Source: Caballeronia sp. INDeC2
GTDB taxonomy: Bacteria > Pseudomonadota > Gammaproteobacteria > Burkholderiales > Burkholderiaceae
DNA: 64,000 bases
Assembly (NCBI RefSeq): GCF_023631325.1
Contig: NZ_JALQDG010000011.1
Coordinates: 186,001 to 250,000 of the forward strand
Reading direction: 5' to 3'
Part shown: positions 1 through 8,090 of the stretch, one piece after another
How positions within the stretch are numbered: position 1 is the first letter of the stretch
Layout: each line of letters starts with the position of its first letter
Program-made: the position numbers and the translations under genes
The notes under the pieces: generated by a model
Told to the model about the DNA's origin: nothing
Databases searched by the model: none
The model's input: the letters and a program-made list of their open reading frames with translations, nothing else

Positions 1-1
1 G

Positions 2-1375
2 GCGGCGAACTCGCAGCAGCTCGACCGCGACGGCAGCGTGCTCCCGACGCTGCCGACCATCTGGACCGGCCTGACGGCGAAGGGTGTGACGCCCGCGATT
101 TCCGAGGCGATGACGGCGAACCTGCCGAACGCGCCGTTCGCGATCGACGATCCAAAGGGCTTCCACACGCAGCTCAACGTCACGACGCGCGATCTGTATC
201 ACCGCTTCTACGAGAACCAGATGCAGATCGACGGCGGCAAGAACGACAAGTTCGCCGCGTGGGGCGATTCGGGCGGCCTCGTGATGGGTCACTACGACAC
301 GCCGCCGGACAAGCTGCCGCTCTACAAGATCGCGCAGCAATACACGCTCGCGGACAACTTCTTCATGAGCGCGTTCGGCGGTTCGTTCCTGAACCACCAG
401 TGGCTCGTCTGCGCGTGCACGCCGGTGTATCCGAACGCGGACACGAGCGTCGCGAAGGGATCGATTTCGGCGGTGAACGCGGACGGCGTGTCGCTCAAGA
501 CGAAGACGAATCCGCCGCCTTCGGCGTTGACCGGCTCGGCCGACGCACAGTTCGTGAACTCGGGCACGCTCACCCCCGACTTCTACGCCGTCAACACGAT
601 GCAGCCGCCGTATCAGCCGAGCGGCAACAAGCCGGTGACGGGCGGGGATCCGAACCTCGCGGACCCGACCCAGCCGACGACGCTGCCGCCGCAGACGCAA
701 CAGCACATCGGCGATCTGCTGAACACGGCCGGCGTGAGCTGGGCATGGTACGGCGGCTCGTGGGGCGCGGCGCTCGCGGACCGTTCGGTGATCAACGGCG
801 CGGTCAACGTGGTGCCTGACTTCCAGACGCACCATCAGCCGTTCAACTACTTCGCCGACCTCGCACCGGGCACCGCCAATCGCGCGCAACACTTGCTCGA
901 CGGCGGCACGAACGGTTCGGAGTTCATCAAGGCGATCGACGCGGGCACGCTGCCGCAAGTCGCGTTCTACAAGCCGCAGGGCAACCTGAACGAGCACGCC
1001 GGATACACGGACGTCGCGCAGGGCGACCAGCACATCGCCGATCTCGTCTCCCATCTGCAGAAGAGCCCGCAGTGGAAGAACATGGTCGTCGTCGTGACCT
1101 ACGACGAGAACGGCGGCTTCTGGGATCACGTCGCGCCGCCGAAGGGCGACCGCTGGGGTCCGGGCACGCGTATCCCGGCGCTCATCATCTCGCCGTATGC
1201 GAAGAAGGGTTTCGTCGATCACACGCAATACGACACGACGTCGATCCTGCGCTTCATCACCAAGCGCTTTAGCCTGGCAACATTGCCGGGCCTGAAATCG
1301 CGCGACGACGCACTCGTCGCCAACGGCGGCAAGGCGATGGGCGATCTGACCAACGCGCTCGACTTCTCGCAATAA
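2..1375 (+). CDS. Acid phosphatase / phospholipase C-type phosphoesterase, 5' truncated by window edge
   Basis: This is the C-terminal 457 codons of a phosphoesterase-family protein (acid phosphatase AcpA / bacterial phospholipase C superfamily). The reading frame is already open at base 2, so the start and any signal peptide lie outside the window; the GTG at 38 is internal. Family hallmarks are the stretch LADNFFMSAFGGSFLNHQW near the left edge and, towards the end, TYDENGGFWDHVAPP followed by GPGTRIPALIISPYAKKGFV. These hold the Asp, Glu and His residues that coordinate the metal/phosphate centre in this superfamily. Such enzymes are normally exported and release phosphate from organic esters or phospholipids. 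Which substrate this one uses cannot be read from the sequence. It ends 27 bases before a strong terminator. Confidence 0.85.
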   Translation, partial: AANSQQLDRDGSVLPTLPTIWTGLTAKGVTPAISEAMTANLPNAPFAIDDPKGFHTQLNVTTRDLYHRFYENQMQIDGGKNDKFAAWGDSGGLVMGHYDTPPDKLPLYKIAQQYTLADNFFMSAFGGSFLNHQWLVCACTPVYPNADTSVAKGSISAVNADGVSLKTKTNPPPSALTGSADAQFVNSGTLTPDFYAVNTMQPPYQPSGNKPVTGGDPNLADPTQPTTLPPQTQQHIGDLLNTAGVSWAWYGGSWGAALADRSVINGAVNVVPDFQTHHQPFNYFADLAPGTANRAQHLLDGGTNGSEFIKAIDAGTLPQVAFYKPQGNLNEHAGYTDVAQGDQHIADLVSHLQKSPQWKNMVVVVTYDENGGFWDHVAPPKGDRWGPGTRIPALIISPYAKKGFVDHTQYDTTSILRFITKRFSLATLPGLKSRDDALVANGGKAMGDLTNALDFSQ

Positions 1376-1402
1376 GCATTGCGCGTCGGCGCTGCAACGA
1401 AA

Positions 1403-1437
1403 CGGGCCGCGGCTGTCACACCGCGGCCCGTTTTTTT
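1403..1437 (+). terminator. Rho-independent terminator after the phosphoesterase
   Basis: A perfect 10-bp GC-rich stem (1403-1412 with 1421-1430) with an 8-base loop is followed by seven T residues. It lies between the phosphoesterase stop and the convergent GntR gene. Confidence 0.9.
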
Positions 1438-1447
1438 GCGCCGATGC

Positions 1448-2206
1448 TCAAGCGCCCGCGAAGAGCGTCGCCAGATCGTTCGTGCGCGCGCTGCTTGTCT
1501 GCGCGAGCACGCGCGCTTCGAGTTCGTCGATATGCGAGCGCATGACCGTGAGCGCGGCGGCGAGATCGCCGTCCTCGAGGGCATCGACGAGTCGTCCGTG
1601 CTCGTCCGATGAACAGTTCGACAATTTCGACGGATCGAAGAGCGCTTTATAGAGCTCGGTCTTCGCGACCAGTTTCGCGAGAAACGCCTGCACTTCCGGC
1701 GCGCCCGCGAGTTCCGCAAGCAGCAGATGAAAGTGGCCCGCGAGGCGCACGCACTCTTCCACGCGCTCCGCCTTCACCGCGCGCTGCTCCGCTTTGACGT
1801 GGGCGCGCAGCGCGCGCTTCGCTTGCGCGCTCAGCGTGCCGCACAGCGCCGCGACGATGCCCGCCTCCACCACCTGCCGCGCGCGATACACCTCGCGAAT
1901 GTCGACGGGCGTCGGCGACGGCACGAACGCGCCGCGATTCACCTCAAGCGTGAGCTTGCCTTCGGCGCCGAGCCTCGCCAGCACCTTGCGGATCGTGCCG
2001 CGCGTGCAGTCGAACGCGGCGGCGAGCTCGCGCTCGACGAGTTGCGCGCCGGGCGCGAGCTTGCCGTTCAAGAGCGCGGACGTGATTGCCGCGTACACGC
2101 GTTCGTCTGGCGGCGTTGCGCTCGCGGCTTCGTTGGATGTCGTGTCCTGGCGTGTTGCCATGTTGGCTGATCGTGCTTGCGTTGAATCGCATTGTAGCGA
2201 GTGCAT
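1448..2206 (-). CDS. GntR-family regulator, FadR/FCD subfamily
   Basis: A DNA-binding transcription regulator of 252 residues from the ATG at 2206, or 237 from the ATG at 2161. The upstream ATG has GGAG only 3 bases away and the downstream one has no clear ribosome site, so the start is open. The N-terminal winged helix-turn-helix (roughly residues 37-105) carries the GntR-type GAQLVERELAAAF and TRGTIRKVLARL helices. The helical C-terminal half is FCD-like, with histidines in GHFHLLLAE, SDEHGRLVDAL and MRSHIDEL where FCD proteins bind a metal or an organic acid. It is divergent from an MFS transporter and two matching palindromes lie in the shared promoter, so it very likely controls itself and the transporter. 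The effector is unknown. Confidence 0.85.
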   Translation of the reverse strand: MHSLQCDSTQARSANMATRQDTTSNEAASATPPDERVYAAITSALLNGKLAPGAQLVERELAAAFDCTRGTIRKVLARLGAEGKLTLEVNRGAFVPSPTPVDIREVYRARQVVEAGIVAALCGTLSAQAKRALRAHVKAEQRAVKAERVEECVRLAGHFHLLLAELAGAPEVQAFLAKLVAKTELYKALFDPSKLSNCSSDEHGRLVDALEDGDLAAALTVMRSHIDELEARVLAQTSSARTNDLATLFAGA

Positions 2207-2247
2207 GCGCTCCGGCGCGAATCCGGGTTATCAGGTTTCGCGTATTC

Positions 2248-2282
2248 TTGGTTGACCAAATAACGATAAAATGGTCAACCAA
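2248..2282. promoter_or_regulatory. Double palindromic operator between GntR regulator and MFS gene
   Basis: TTGGTTGACCA at 2248-2258 and its exact reverse complement TGGTCAACCAA at 2272-2282 are 24 bp apart centre to centre. Each arm is itself close to a palindrome of the TTGGT-NN-ACCAA kind, the general shape of FadR/FCD-type GntR operators. The site lies about 40 bp upstream of each start, where it could block both divergent promoters. Confidence 0.75.
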
Positions 2283-2311
2283 ATTACACGGCGCCGGGAG
2301 GATTCAATCGT

Positions 2312-3640
2312 ATGAAACCATCGACATGGATCGTCGATGCACCGCGCGCATCGAACTTGGCGTGGCTCGCGGTGATCGTCGCGATCGGCCTGAACCTGCG
2401 GCCGCTGCTCACTTCGATCAGTCCGCTGATGAGCGTGATTCTGCACGCGACGGGATTGTCGTTCCGCGGCGCTTCGATGCTTACCGGCTTGCCCGTCGTC
2501 GCGATGGGCGTCTGCGCATTCGGCGCGAGCGCGCTGTCACGCTCGGTCGGCCAGGCGCGCGGCGTGGCGATCGGGCTCATCGCGATCGTCGCCGCCTGTG
2601 CGGGGCGATTCGTCGCCGGCAACGCGGACGCGCTCATCGCGAGCGCGGCAATCGCGGGCACGGGCGTCGCGGTCATTCAGGCGCTCTTGCCCGGCGTCAT
2701 GAAGACTCGCTTCGCCGCGCGCCTGCCCTTCGCGATGGGCCTCTACTCCGCATCGATCATGGCAGGCGGCGGGCTCGGCGCGAGCATCACGCCGGCGGTC
2801 GCGGCGCGCGTGTCGTGGCAGGCGGGGCTCGCGTTCTGGGCATTGCCCGCGCTGCTCGCGCTTGCGGCGTGGATGCTCCTGATGCGCGCCGACGCGTTGC
2901 CTCGCCCATCGTCGAATGTCCACGCGAAACCCGCGCCGTCGCTCTTTTTGAATCGCCGGGCGTGGACGCTCGGAATCTTCTTCGGGCTAGTCAATGGCGG
3001 CTATACGAGTCTCGTCGCATGGTTGCCCGCGTACTACCAGCAACTCGGCCGCGGCGTGAGCGAGAGCGGCGCGCTGCTTGCAATGCTGACCATGTTCCAG
3101 GCAGCATCGGCGTTGCTTCTGCCGATGGCGGCGGCTCGCTTCGGACGTGGCCGCGACCTTCGTCCGTGGCTCGCGCTCGGTCTCGTCGCTCAACTGGCGG
3201 GCTTCGGTCTGCTGCTCGCCGCGCCGCTGTCGGCGCCGCTCGCGGTCGTCGCGTTGCTCGGCAGCGGACTGGGCGGCGTGTTCGCGCTCTCGCTCGTGCT
3301 GACCCTCGATCACGCAGACGACCCCGCACTGGCCGCGCGGCTCGTCGCGTTCGTGCAGGGCGTGGGCTTCGTCATCGCGGCGATTGCGCCGGTCGTCGCG
3401 GGCGTCGTGCGCGATGTGAGCGGCGGCTTCGCGATGTCGTGGCTGACGCTGGCCGCGAGCCTCGTCGCGATGATCGCGCTGAATGTCGTGTTCGGGCCTC
3501 GCAGCTATGCGCGCGCGATGCGTGAGCAGGACGGCGCGCTCAACGCACCGCGTGACAGGCAAAGAACTCGTCGAGCAGATCGGTCATCTGCCACACGGGG
3601 CACGGACGGCGGCAATGCCCGTCGTAGCCCGCTTCCTTGA
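2312..3640 (+). CDS. MFS transporter, CynX/NimT (cyanate permease-like) type
   Basis: A 442-residue major facilitator protein with about twelve hydrophobic segments. The N-terminal GLNLRPLLTSISPLM motif and the region around FAMGLYSASIMAGGGLGA resemble CynX/NimT-type transporters. It starts at ATG 2312 with a strong GGGAGGA ribosome site 9 bases upstream. The usual family fold appears complete by about residue 405. The last ~32 residues are polar, Arg-rich and unlike a transporter; they are encoded antisense to the end of the downstream receiver gene, so this frame runs about 100 bp into its convergent neighbour. The substrate is unknown. Control by the divergent GntR protein through the palindromic operator is likely. 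Confidence 0.85.
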   Translation: MKPSTWIVDAPRASNLAWLAVIVAIGLNLRPLLTSISPLMSVILHATGLSFRGASMLTGLPVVAMGVCAFGASALSRSVGQARGVAIGLIAIVAACAGRFVAGNADALIASAAIAGTGVAVIQALLPGVMKTRFAARLPFAMGLYSASIMAGGGLGASITPAVAARVSWQAGLAFWALPALLALAAWMLLMRADALPRPSSNVHAKPAPSLFLNRRAWTLGIFFGLVNGGYTSLVAWLPAYYQQLGRGVSESGALLAMLTMFQAASALLLPMAAARFGRGRDLRPWLALGLVAQLAGFGLLLAAPLSAPLAVVALLGSGLGGVFALSLVLTLDHADDPALAARLVAFVQGVGFVIAAIAPVVAGVVRDVSGGFAMSWLTLAASLVAMIALNVVFGPRSYARAMREQDGALNAPRDRQRTRRADRSSATRGTDGGNARRSPLP

Positions 3641-3995
3641 GATGCGCGATCGGCTCTTCGGGCAGAAAGCCGCTCATCGCGATGATGAGGCGATTGGCGT
3701 CGTCATCGAGCTCGCGTAGCGCGCGGACCAGCGCGTAGTTGCCGCATCCACCGATGCGCGTATCGAGAAAAAGCACATGCGGACGCCATTCCCGCGCGAT
3801 CTGTTTGAGTGATGCCGCGTCCACCGCGAGTTGCGCGGGAAAGCCCTTCAATTCGAACAAGGAAGCGAGCGACGCGCCGAGCACCCGCTCCGGCAGCGCG
3901 AGCAGCACGCGCCGCGACTCCGGTTGCAGGCGCGACTGCTTGCGGTTCCATAGCGAGCATTGCGCCAGGCTGGTTTCGTATGCTCGATTGTTCAA
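3540..3995 (-). CDS. Atypical response-regulator receiver-domain protein
   Basis: A 151-residue stand-alone receiver-like protein without an output domain. Residues ~29-145 follow the CheY fold order: a first beta strand RRVLLALPE, then HVLFLDTRIG with the candidate phospho-acceptor Asp, then LIIAMSG with a Ser at the usual Thr/Ser position, then HCRRPCP, where an Arg replaces the usual Lys of the K-P motif. The acidic pair normally found after strand 1 is missing, so it may be a pseudo-receiver or bind phosphate weakly. ATG 3995 has a good AGAGGAA site. No kinase gene adjoins it. It overlaps the 3' end of the convergent MFS gene. Confidence 0.65.
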   Translation of the reverse strand: MNNRAYETSLAQCSLWNRKQSRLQPESRRVLLALPERVLGASLASLFELKGFPAQLAVDAASLKQIAREWRPHVLFLDTRIGGCGNYALVRALRELDDDANRLIIAMSGFLPEEPIAHLKEAGYDGHCRRPCPVWQMTDLLDEFFACHAVR

Positions 3996-4246
3996 GTCGT
4001 TCCTCTTGCGTCGATCGGCTCGTCGCTGTCACCGTTATGGCGCATTGCGCTCCAGGATGACGCATCGGCGCACTGTTGATGGGCGGAAGATTCGCTTGTA
4101 CGAGATGGTTAGTTTTTCCGAAGGGTTGTGGGGCGCGGGATCGGCGCGTGTATGGCTGGAGGATGGGCAGGAAGTGGGCCAGCTTGGCAGCGTGTGCCGG
4201 TTCGCTTAGCCATGCTGATGTTTGAGGACCGTTCCCGCGAGCGCCA
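3996..4246. other. Intergenic stretch, no gene recognised
   Basis: About 250 bases between the receiver gene start and the tRNA-Arg terminator. Only short overlapping frames without ribosome sites or domain character were seen. It presumably holds the receiver gene's promoter, but no convincing -35/-10 pair was identified. Confidence 0.4.
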
Positions 4247-4278
4247 TAAAAACAAAGATCCCAGTCGCAAAGACTGGG
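4247..4278 (-). terminator. Terminator of tRNA-Arg
   Basis: On the minus strand, the stem CCCAGTC/GACTGGG (4260-4266 with 4272-4278) is followed by a T-rich tail, placed 17 bases after the tRNA 3' end. Confidence 0.85.
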
Positions 4279-4294
4279 CTCGACGCAGGCCGTT

Positions 4295-4371
4295 TGGCCC
4301 GCCCTACACGACTCGAACGTGTGACCTACGGCTTAGAAGGCCGTTGCTCTATCCAGCTGAGCTAAGGGCGG
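4295..4371 (-). tRNA. tRNA-Arg(TCT)
   Basis: A 77-nt cloverleaf. The acceptor stem CCGCCCT pairs with AGGGCGG, the anticodon loop CTTCTAA gives anticodon TCT (Arg), the T arm contains GTTCGAG, and the CCA end is encoded (4295-4297). It is a single gene with its own terminator. Confidence 0.95.
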
Positions 4372-4463
4372 AGAACCGGAGCGCGCGGCAAGGACAAAAG
4401 CGGCCGCGCATCAGAAGAGACCGCGATTTTACCTCATTCGCCGCCGCGCTAGTCCCGAGTTCG

Positions 4464-5294
4464 TCACACCGGCTGCGGATGCATCACGAACCAGCCAAGG
4501 AAGAAGATCCCCGCGATCACGCAATACACGCCGAACGACGCGAGCTTGCCGTGCCCTTCGAAGTAGCGCATCAAAAAGCGCACGCTGAGATACGCCGCGA
4601 TGCCCGTCAGCACGCCGCCCAGCACCGAATCGGCCAGTTGCCCCGGCGCGTGAAAGAGCTTCGGCAATTCGAGCACGCCCGCTGCGAAGATGATCGGCGT
4701 GCCGAGCAGAAACGAGAATTCGGCCGCCGCCTCCGCCGTGAGCCCGGCGCCCACGCCCGCGATCATCGTCAGTCCGCTGCGCGAAAAACCGGGAATCAGC
4801 GCGCCGATCTGCGCGAGGCCGACGAGAAACGCCTGCTTGAACGTGAGCTTCTGCGGCGCGCGCACCGCGCGGCTTCTTTGCAAACGATCGCCCAGCCACA
4901 GCAGCACGCCGTTCACGATCAACGCCGCCGCGACGATCCGCAAATCGTGAAAAATCGCCTCGAGCCGTTTTTCGAGCAGCAGTCCGACGATGCCCGTCGG
5001 AATCGTGCCGATGATGAGCGCCCACATCATGTGGCCGTCGTCGTTCGCGCGGCCGCCGAGCGACGCGACGAAGCCGCGGATCAGCGCGATCCAGCGCACG
5101 CGGAAATACCAGAGCAGCGCGATGGCCGTGCCGAGGTGCAATGCGACGAGAAACGGCAGCAGCTGCGGCGCGTGCTTGTCGATGTGCATGCCGATCAGCC
5201 CGGGAACGAGCAAGGTGTGGCCGAGACTGCTGACCGGAAAGAGTTCGGTCACGCCCTGGAGCACGCTCAAGAATACGAGAAACCACAGAGTCAC
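4464..5294 (-). CDS. uppP: Undecaprenyl-diphosphatase UppP (BacA family)
   Basis: An integral membrane phosphatase that removes one phosphate from undecaprenyl diphosphate. This recycles the lipid carrier for peptidoglycan and other envelope polymers, and overproduction gives bacitracin resistance. The 276-residue length matches the family. The two catalytic signatures are present: QGVTE at residues 13-17 (the E-x-x-x-E-like motif, followed by the conserved FPVSSLGH) and PGFSRSGLT around residues 165-173. About seven hydrophobic helices are visible. The start is a GTG at 5294 with AAGGA 7 bases upstream. It stands alone between tRNA-Arg and a gap of about 290 bp that holds no recognised gene. 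Confidence 0.95.
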   Translation of the reverse strand: MTLWFLVFLSVLQGVTELFPVSSLGHTLLVPGLIGMHIDKHAPQLLPFLVALHLGTAIALLWYFRVRWIALIRGFVASLGGRANDDGHMMWALIIGTIPTGIVGLLLEKRLEAIFHDLRIVAAALIVNGVLLWLGDRLQRSRAVRAPQKLTFKQAFLVGLAQIGALIPGFSRSGLTMIAGVGAGLTAEAAAEFSFLLGTPIIFAAGVLELPKLFHAPGQLADSVLGGVLTGIAAYLSVRFLMRYFEGHGKLASFGVYCVIAGIFFLGWFVMHPQPV

Positions 5295-5588
5295 GCGTCG
5301 GTCCTTTTTTGAGGAGGAAGAAGGACGCGCCGTGCAGTTCCATCCCTCGCATCACGCGAAGCCGAACGAGGCATAAGGGAAATGGGAACAGGAAGGAAAA
5401 GCCGATACGGCGCGCAAACGGGACCGATTATGCCGGTGGCGAAATCGAGCGCCAAGCGCAAACCGCACACAAAATGCGTCGACAGTCAATCGTCGGGAAA
5501 ACGAAGAATGATCGCAAGCAGAATACAGGCGATACGAAAGAAAGCGCACGCCCAAGCGCCGCGCGGCGTTGCAGGACCGCGATGGCCC

Positions 5589-5675
5589 TCAGGCCGCCAG
5601 CTTGTAAAGAAAGACTGCCGTGCTCGCGCCGAAGAGGGCGAACATCGCGACGCCCATTTCCATCGCCAGATCCAT
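5589..5675 (-). CDS. Possible 28-residue membrane peptide
   Basis: A very short frame that standard ORF cut-offs miss. The ATG at 5675 is preceded by a near-ideal AAGGAG site 5 bases upstream. The peptide begins MDLAMEMG, continues with an uninterrupted hydrophobic stretch (about residues 8-24, including VAMFALFGAS and VFLYK) and ends KLAA. This is the size and build of bacterial single-span small membrane proteins that attach to larger complexes. A weak promoter-like TTGCGA-17-GATATG lies about 50 bases upstream of the ribosome site, and a short hairpin with a T-rich tail follows the stop. No homolog was recognised. The gap it sits in holds no other gene. Confidence 0.5.
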   Translation of the reverse strand: MDLAMEMGVAMFALFGASTAVFLYKLAA

Positions 5676-5860
5676 GACTGCTCCTTGTCCGTCTGATGCC
5701 CAACACAGGAACCACATAACAACATATCGCGCGAGCCTTGCTCAGTCGCAATTTCCCGCAAAGGGTTTTTCCCGACGGAATTCCAAGGCAGAATCGTCGG
5801 GTCTAGCCGCGCCGGATCGCCGCGCGCGGCGCATCGTCATTCAACGGAGCGCCTGCCATC

Positions 5861-6772
5861 ATGTCATCGGAAATTGACGTCATCGAAATCGAGCGCGACG
5901 GCGCCGCCATCCGGCTCGCGCCGCACGCGGGCGGACGGCTCATGACCTGGCGCGTCGGCGGCGAGCCGGTCGTGCACTGGCCCACGGGAGCGAATGCGCC
6001 CGACTGGTCGAATCCGGCCAAGATCCGCGGCGGCAATCCGCTGCTCTTTCCGTTTCTCGGACGTCATTTCGTCGATGGCGAAATCGGCAAATGGCGCGAC
6101 CCCGAAGGCGTCGTGCATGCCCTGCCGACCCACGGCTTCGCGCGCAACCTGCCCTTCTCCAGCACGCGCGACGCGGACGGCCACGGCCTCCGCATGACGC
6201 TCGTCGACAGCGACGCGACCCGCGACGGCTATCCGTTCGCGTTCCGTTTCGAGGCGGCGTACCGCATCGTCGACGGCAATACGCTCGAAGTCGAGCTCAC
6301 GACGTCCAATCCTGGCGAGGTCGCGCTGCCCTACTACGCCGGGCATCACTTCTACTTTCATCTGCCGCACGGCCAGCGCGCCGAGAGCAGCGTCGAGCTG
6401 CCGCGCACCGAGCGGCGCCGGCAACTCGCGGACGGCTCGATCACCGAAGCCGAGCCCGGCCTGCCGCGCTATTCGCTCGCCGACCCGGGTATCGTCGATA
6501 CGTTTCACTGCTTCACGCGACAGTCCGATGAACCGGTACTGGTGAAGCTGCCGGGCCTGAAGCGCACGGTCGGCTTCGAGCTGCAGCAGCCGGACTCGGT
6601 GCCGTGGTACGCGGTGACGACCTGGACCGAAGCGGACACGTCGGACTTCTATTGCGTCGAGCCGTGGATCGGCCTGCCCGACGCCATCCACAATGGCCGC
6701 GGCCTGCGCTGGCTCGCACCGGGCAAGACGGAGACGGCATTGCTCAGGCTCGTCGTCACGCACGACGAATAA
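5861..6772 (+). CDS. Aldose 1-epimerase family protein
   Basis: A 303-residue protein of the galactose-mutarotase fold. It interconverts alpha and beta anomers of a hexose or hexose phosphate, or is a relative with a related sugar substrate. Visible family features are an N-terminal IRLAPHAGGRLMTWRVGG, an FPFLGRH segment, the catalytic-type histidines in PTHGFAR and GHHFYFHLP, and the base-like glutamate in CVEPWIGLPDA near residue 268. Length fits the YeaD/GalM-like group of about 300 residues. It starts at ATG 5861 with GGAG 12 bases upstream, which is rather far. The downstream NlpD-like gene begins 125 bases later and may be independent. Confidence 0.85.
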   Translation: MSSEIDVIEIERDGAAIRLAPHAGGRLMTWRVGGEPVVHWPTGANAPDWSNPAKIRGGNPLLFPFLGRHFVDGEIGKWRDPEGVVHALPTHGFARNLPFSSTRDADGHGLRMTLVDSDATRDGYPFAFRFEAAYRIVDGNTLEVELTTSNPGEVALPYYAGHHFYFHLPHGQRAESSVELPRTERRRQLADGSITEAEPGLPRYSLADPGIVDTFHCFTRQSDEPVLVKLPGLKRTVGFELQQPDSVPWYAVTTWTEADTSDFYCVEPWIGLPDAIHNGRGLRWLAPGKTETALLRLVVTHDE

Positions 6773-6897
6773 GGCGAAGGACGCCTGCACGAAGCGCCTT
6801 TCTGTCCGGGGAAACCCGAGACGGTAAAATCCTGCCTTTCGACTCGCCGCGCGATCGTGCTGCGCACCTCTCGCGGCAGTGCTTTACGAGGTCAGGT

Positions 6898-7581
6898 TTG
6901 CAAAAAAGAATTCGACGGCTCGTCTGCGCATCGCTCATCGCAGTGTTGGCCGCTTGCGGAACGGGGCCGGTCGCGCCGGGCTTTTATCGCGTGGAGCGCG
7001 GCGACACCGTGTCTAAAATCGCGCGTGCGAATCGCACGACAGTCGCGAACATCAAGCGCTGGAACGGGCTCTCGAATGCCGACGCCATCGAGGTCGGACA
7101 GGTGCTGCGCATCGCGCCGCCGGCGGGAAGCGCGAGCGCGGCGGAGTCGTCGGCTGCGGGCAGCGCGAAGAGCGATGCCGGCGCGCAAGCGTCGTCGCAG
7201 AACAAGGCGGGACCGGGCGTGACGCTCGTCTGGCCGGCGCAGGGCAGCATCATTCGCGGCTTCGACGGCAAGAACTCGAAGGGCATCGATATCGCCAATG
7301 TGCCGGGCACGCCCGTCGTCGCCGCCGCGACCGGCAATGTCGTCTACGCGGGCAACGGTCTGCGCGGCTACGGCAACATGCTGATCGTCAAGCACGACGA
7401 CGAATATCTGACCGCCTACGCCCACAATCGCGTGCTGCTGGTGAAGGAAGGCCAGACCGTGCAGCAAGGCCAGCAGATCGCCGAAATGGGCGATACCGAC
7501 AGCGATCGCACGATGCTGCATTTCGAAGTGCGCTACATGGGCCGCTCGACGGACCCGGCGCGCTATCTACCGCCGCGCTGA
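6898..7581 (+). CDS. NlpD-like lipoprotein with LysM and degenerate LytM (M23) domains
   Basis: An outer-membrane lipoprotein of 227 residues that probably binds peptidoglycan and activates cell-wall amidases during division. The start is a TTG at 6898 behind a GAGGTCAGG-like site; it gives a clean lipoprotein signal with lipobox LAAC (Cys20), which upstream starts would not. A LysM domain follows at about residues 29-72 (FYRVERGDTVSKIARANRT), then an Ala/Ser-rich linker, then a LytM/M23 fold at about 110-225. The first zinc ligand motif reads KGIDIAN rather than H-x-G-x-D, so the site is incomplete as in NlpD/EnvC activators. It may be NlpD itself or a paralog; no rpoS lies next to it. Confidence 0.85.
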   Translation: MQKRIRRLVCASLIAVLAACGTGPVAPGFYRVERGDTVSKIARANRTTVANIKRWNGLSNADAIEVGQVLRIAPPAGSASAAESSAAGSAKSDAGAQASSQNKAGPGVTLVWPAQGSIIRGFDGKNSKGIDIANVPGTPVVAAATGNVVYAGNGLRGYGNMLIVKHDDEYLTAYAHNRVLLVKEGQTVQQGQQIAEMGDTDSDRTMLHFEVRYMGRSTDPARYLPPR

Positions 7582-7610
7582 AAGCCCGGCGGACGTTACG
7601 AGGAAGATTG

Positions 7611-7931
7611 ATGAGATTGACGATGAGGATGAACACGGCCGCGCTCGGCGCGGCGCTCGCCTTGACCGGCGCACTCGCCGGATGCGCGCACACGGCGACG
7701 ATGACCTATCTGCCTTCGGGCGACACCGGCTTTGCGATCAACTGCAGCGGCGGCGATGCCAGCACGAGCTGGGCGGCCTGCTACAAGCAGGCGGGCGAAG
7801 TGTGCGGGGCGTACGGTTACGACGTGGTCTCGAAGGATGCCGATAACGGCGCGACCGCGGGCGGCTCCGTTGGCGGGATTTTCGGCGCGAACATCAAGAA
7901 CCGCTCGATGGTGATTCGCTGCAAGCAGTAA
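7611..7931 (+). CDS. Small lipoprotein of unknown function
   Basis: A 106-residue protein from ATG 7611, with GAGGA 6 bases upstream; the TTG at 7608 would be too close to the ribosome site. The N-terminus is a lipoprotein signal with lipobox LAGC and Cys25 as the predicted lipidated residue. The mature part has three more cysteines plus the final Cys-Lys-Gln, and a glycine-rich hydrophobic segment ATAGGSVGGIFGAN that could dip into or span a membrane. It follows the NlpD-like gene by 29 bases and is probably co-transcribed with it. No function was recognised. Confidence 0.75.
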   Translation: MRLTMRMNTAALGAALALTGALAGCAHTATMTYLPSGDTGFAINCSGGDASTSWAACYKQAGEVCGAYGYDVVSKDADNGATAGGSVGGIFGANIKNRSMVIRCKQ

Positions 7932-7946
7932 CCGTTGCACGCGCCG

Positions 7947-8090
7947 TCAGCAGTCGACCGCGTCGTTCTTTGGCTTCTTCGAGGCTGGCGTGCGCCAATG
8001 CCCTGATAGCGGATCGATATGTGCAGCGAATGCAACGAGCGACCCAACGGCGAGCGGCGCGACGGCGGCGAAAACCCAGAGCAGATCCAT
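7947..8090 (-). CDS. Possible 47-residue membrane protein
   Basis: A short frame from ATG 8090 that starts MDLLWVFAAVAPLAVGSLVA, a hydrophobic segment of about 22 residues, followed by a polar, Lys-rich tail ending DAVDC. Hydrophobic start plus charged tail fits a small single-span protein. Against it, no clear ribosome site precedes the ATG, and base composition alone can give such frames in GC-rich DNA. It is convergent with the preceding lipoprotein gene and ends 15 bases from it. Confidence 0.35.
   Translation of the reverse strand: MDLLWVFAAVAPLAVGSLVAFAAHIDPLSGHWRTPASKKPKNDAVDC

Noticed and set aside
2086-3525. A 479-codon frame overlapping the MFS gene on the same strand
   Set aside because: Arg-rich frame-shifted reading of a clear membrane transporter; the transporter frame has the ribosome site and hydrophobic helices.
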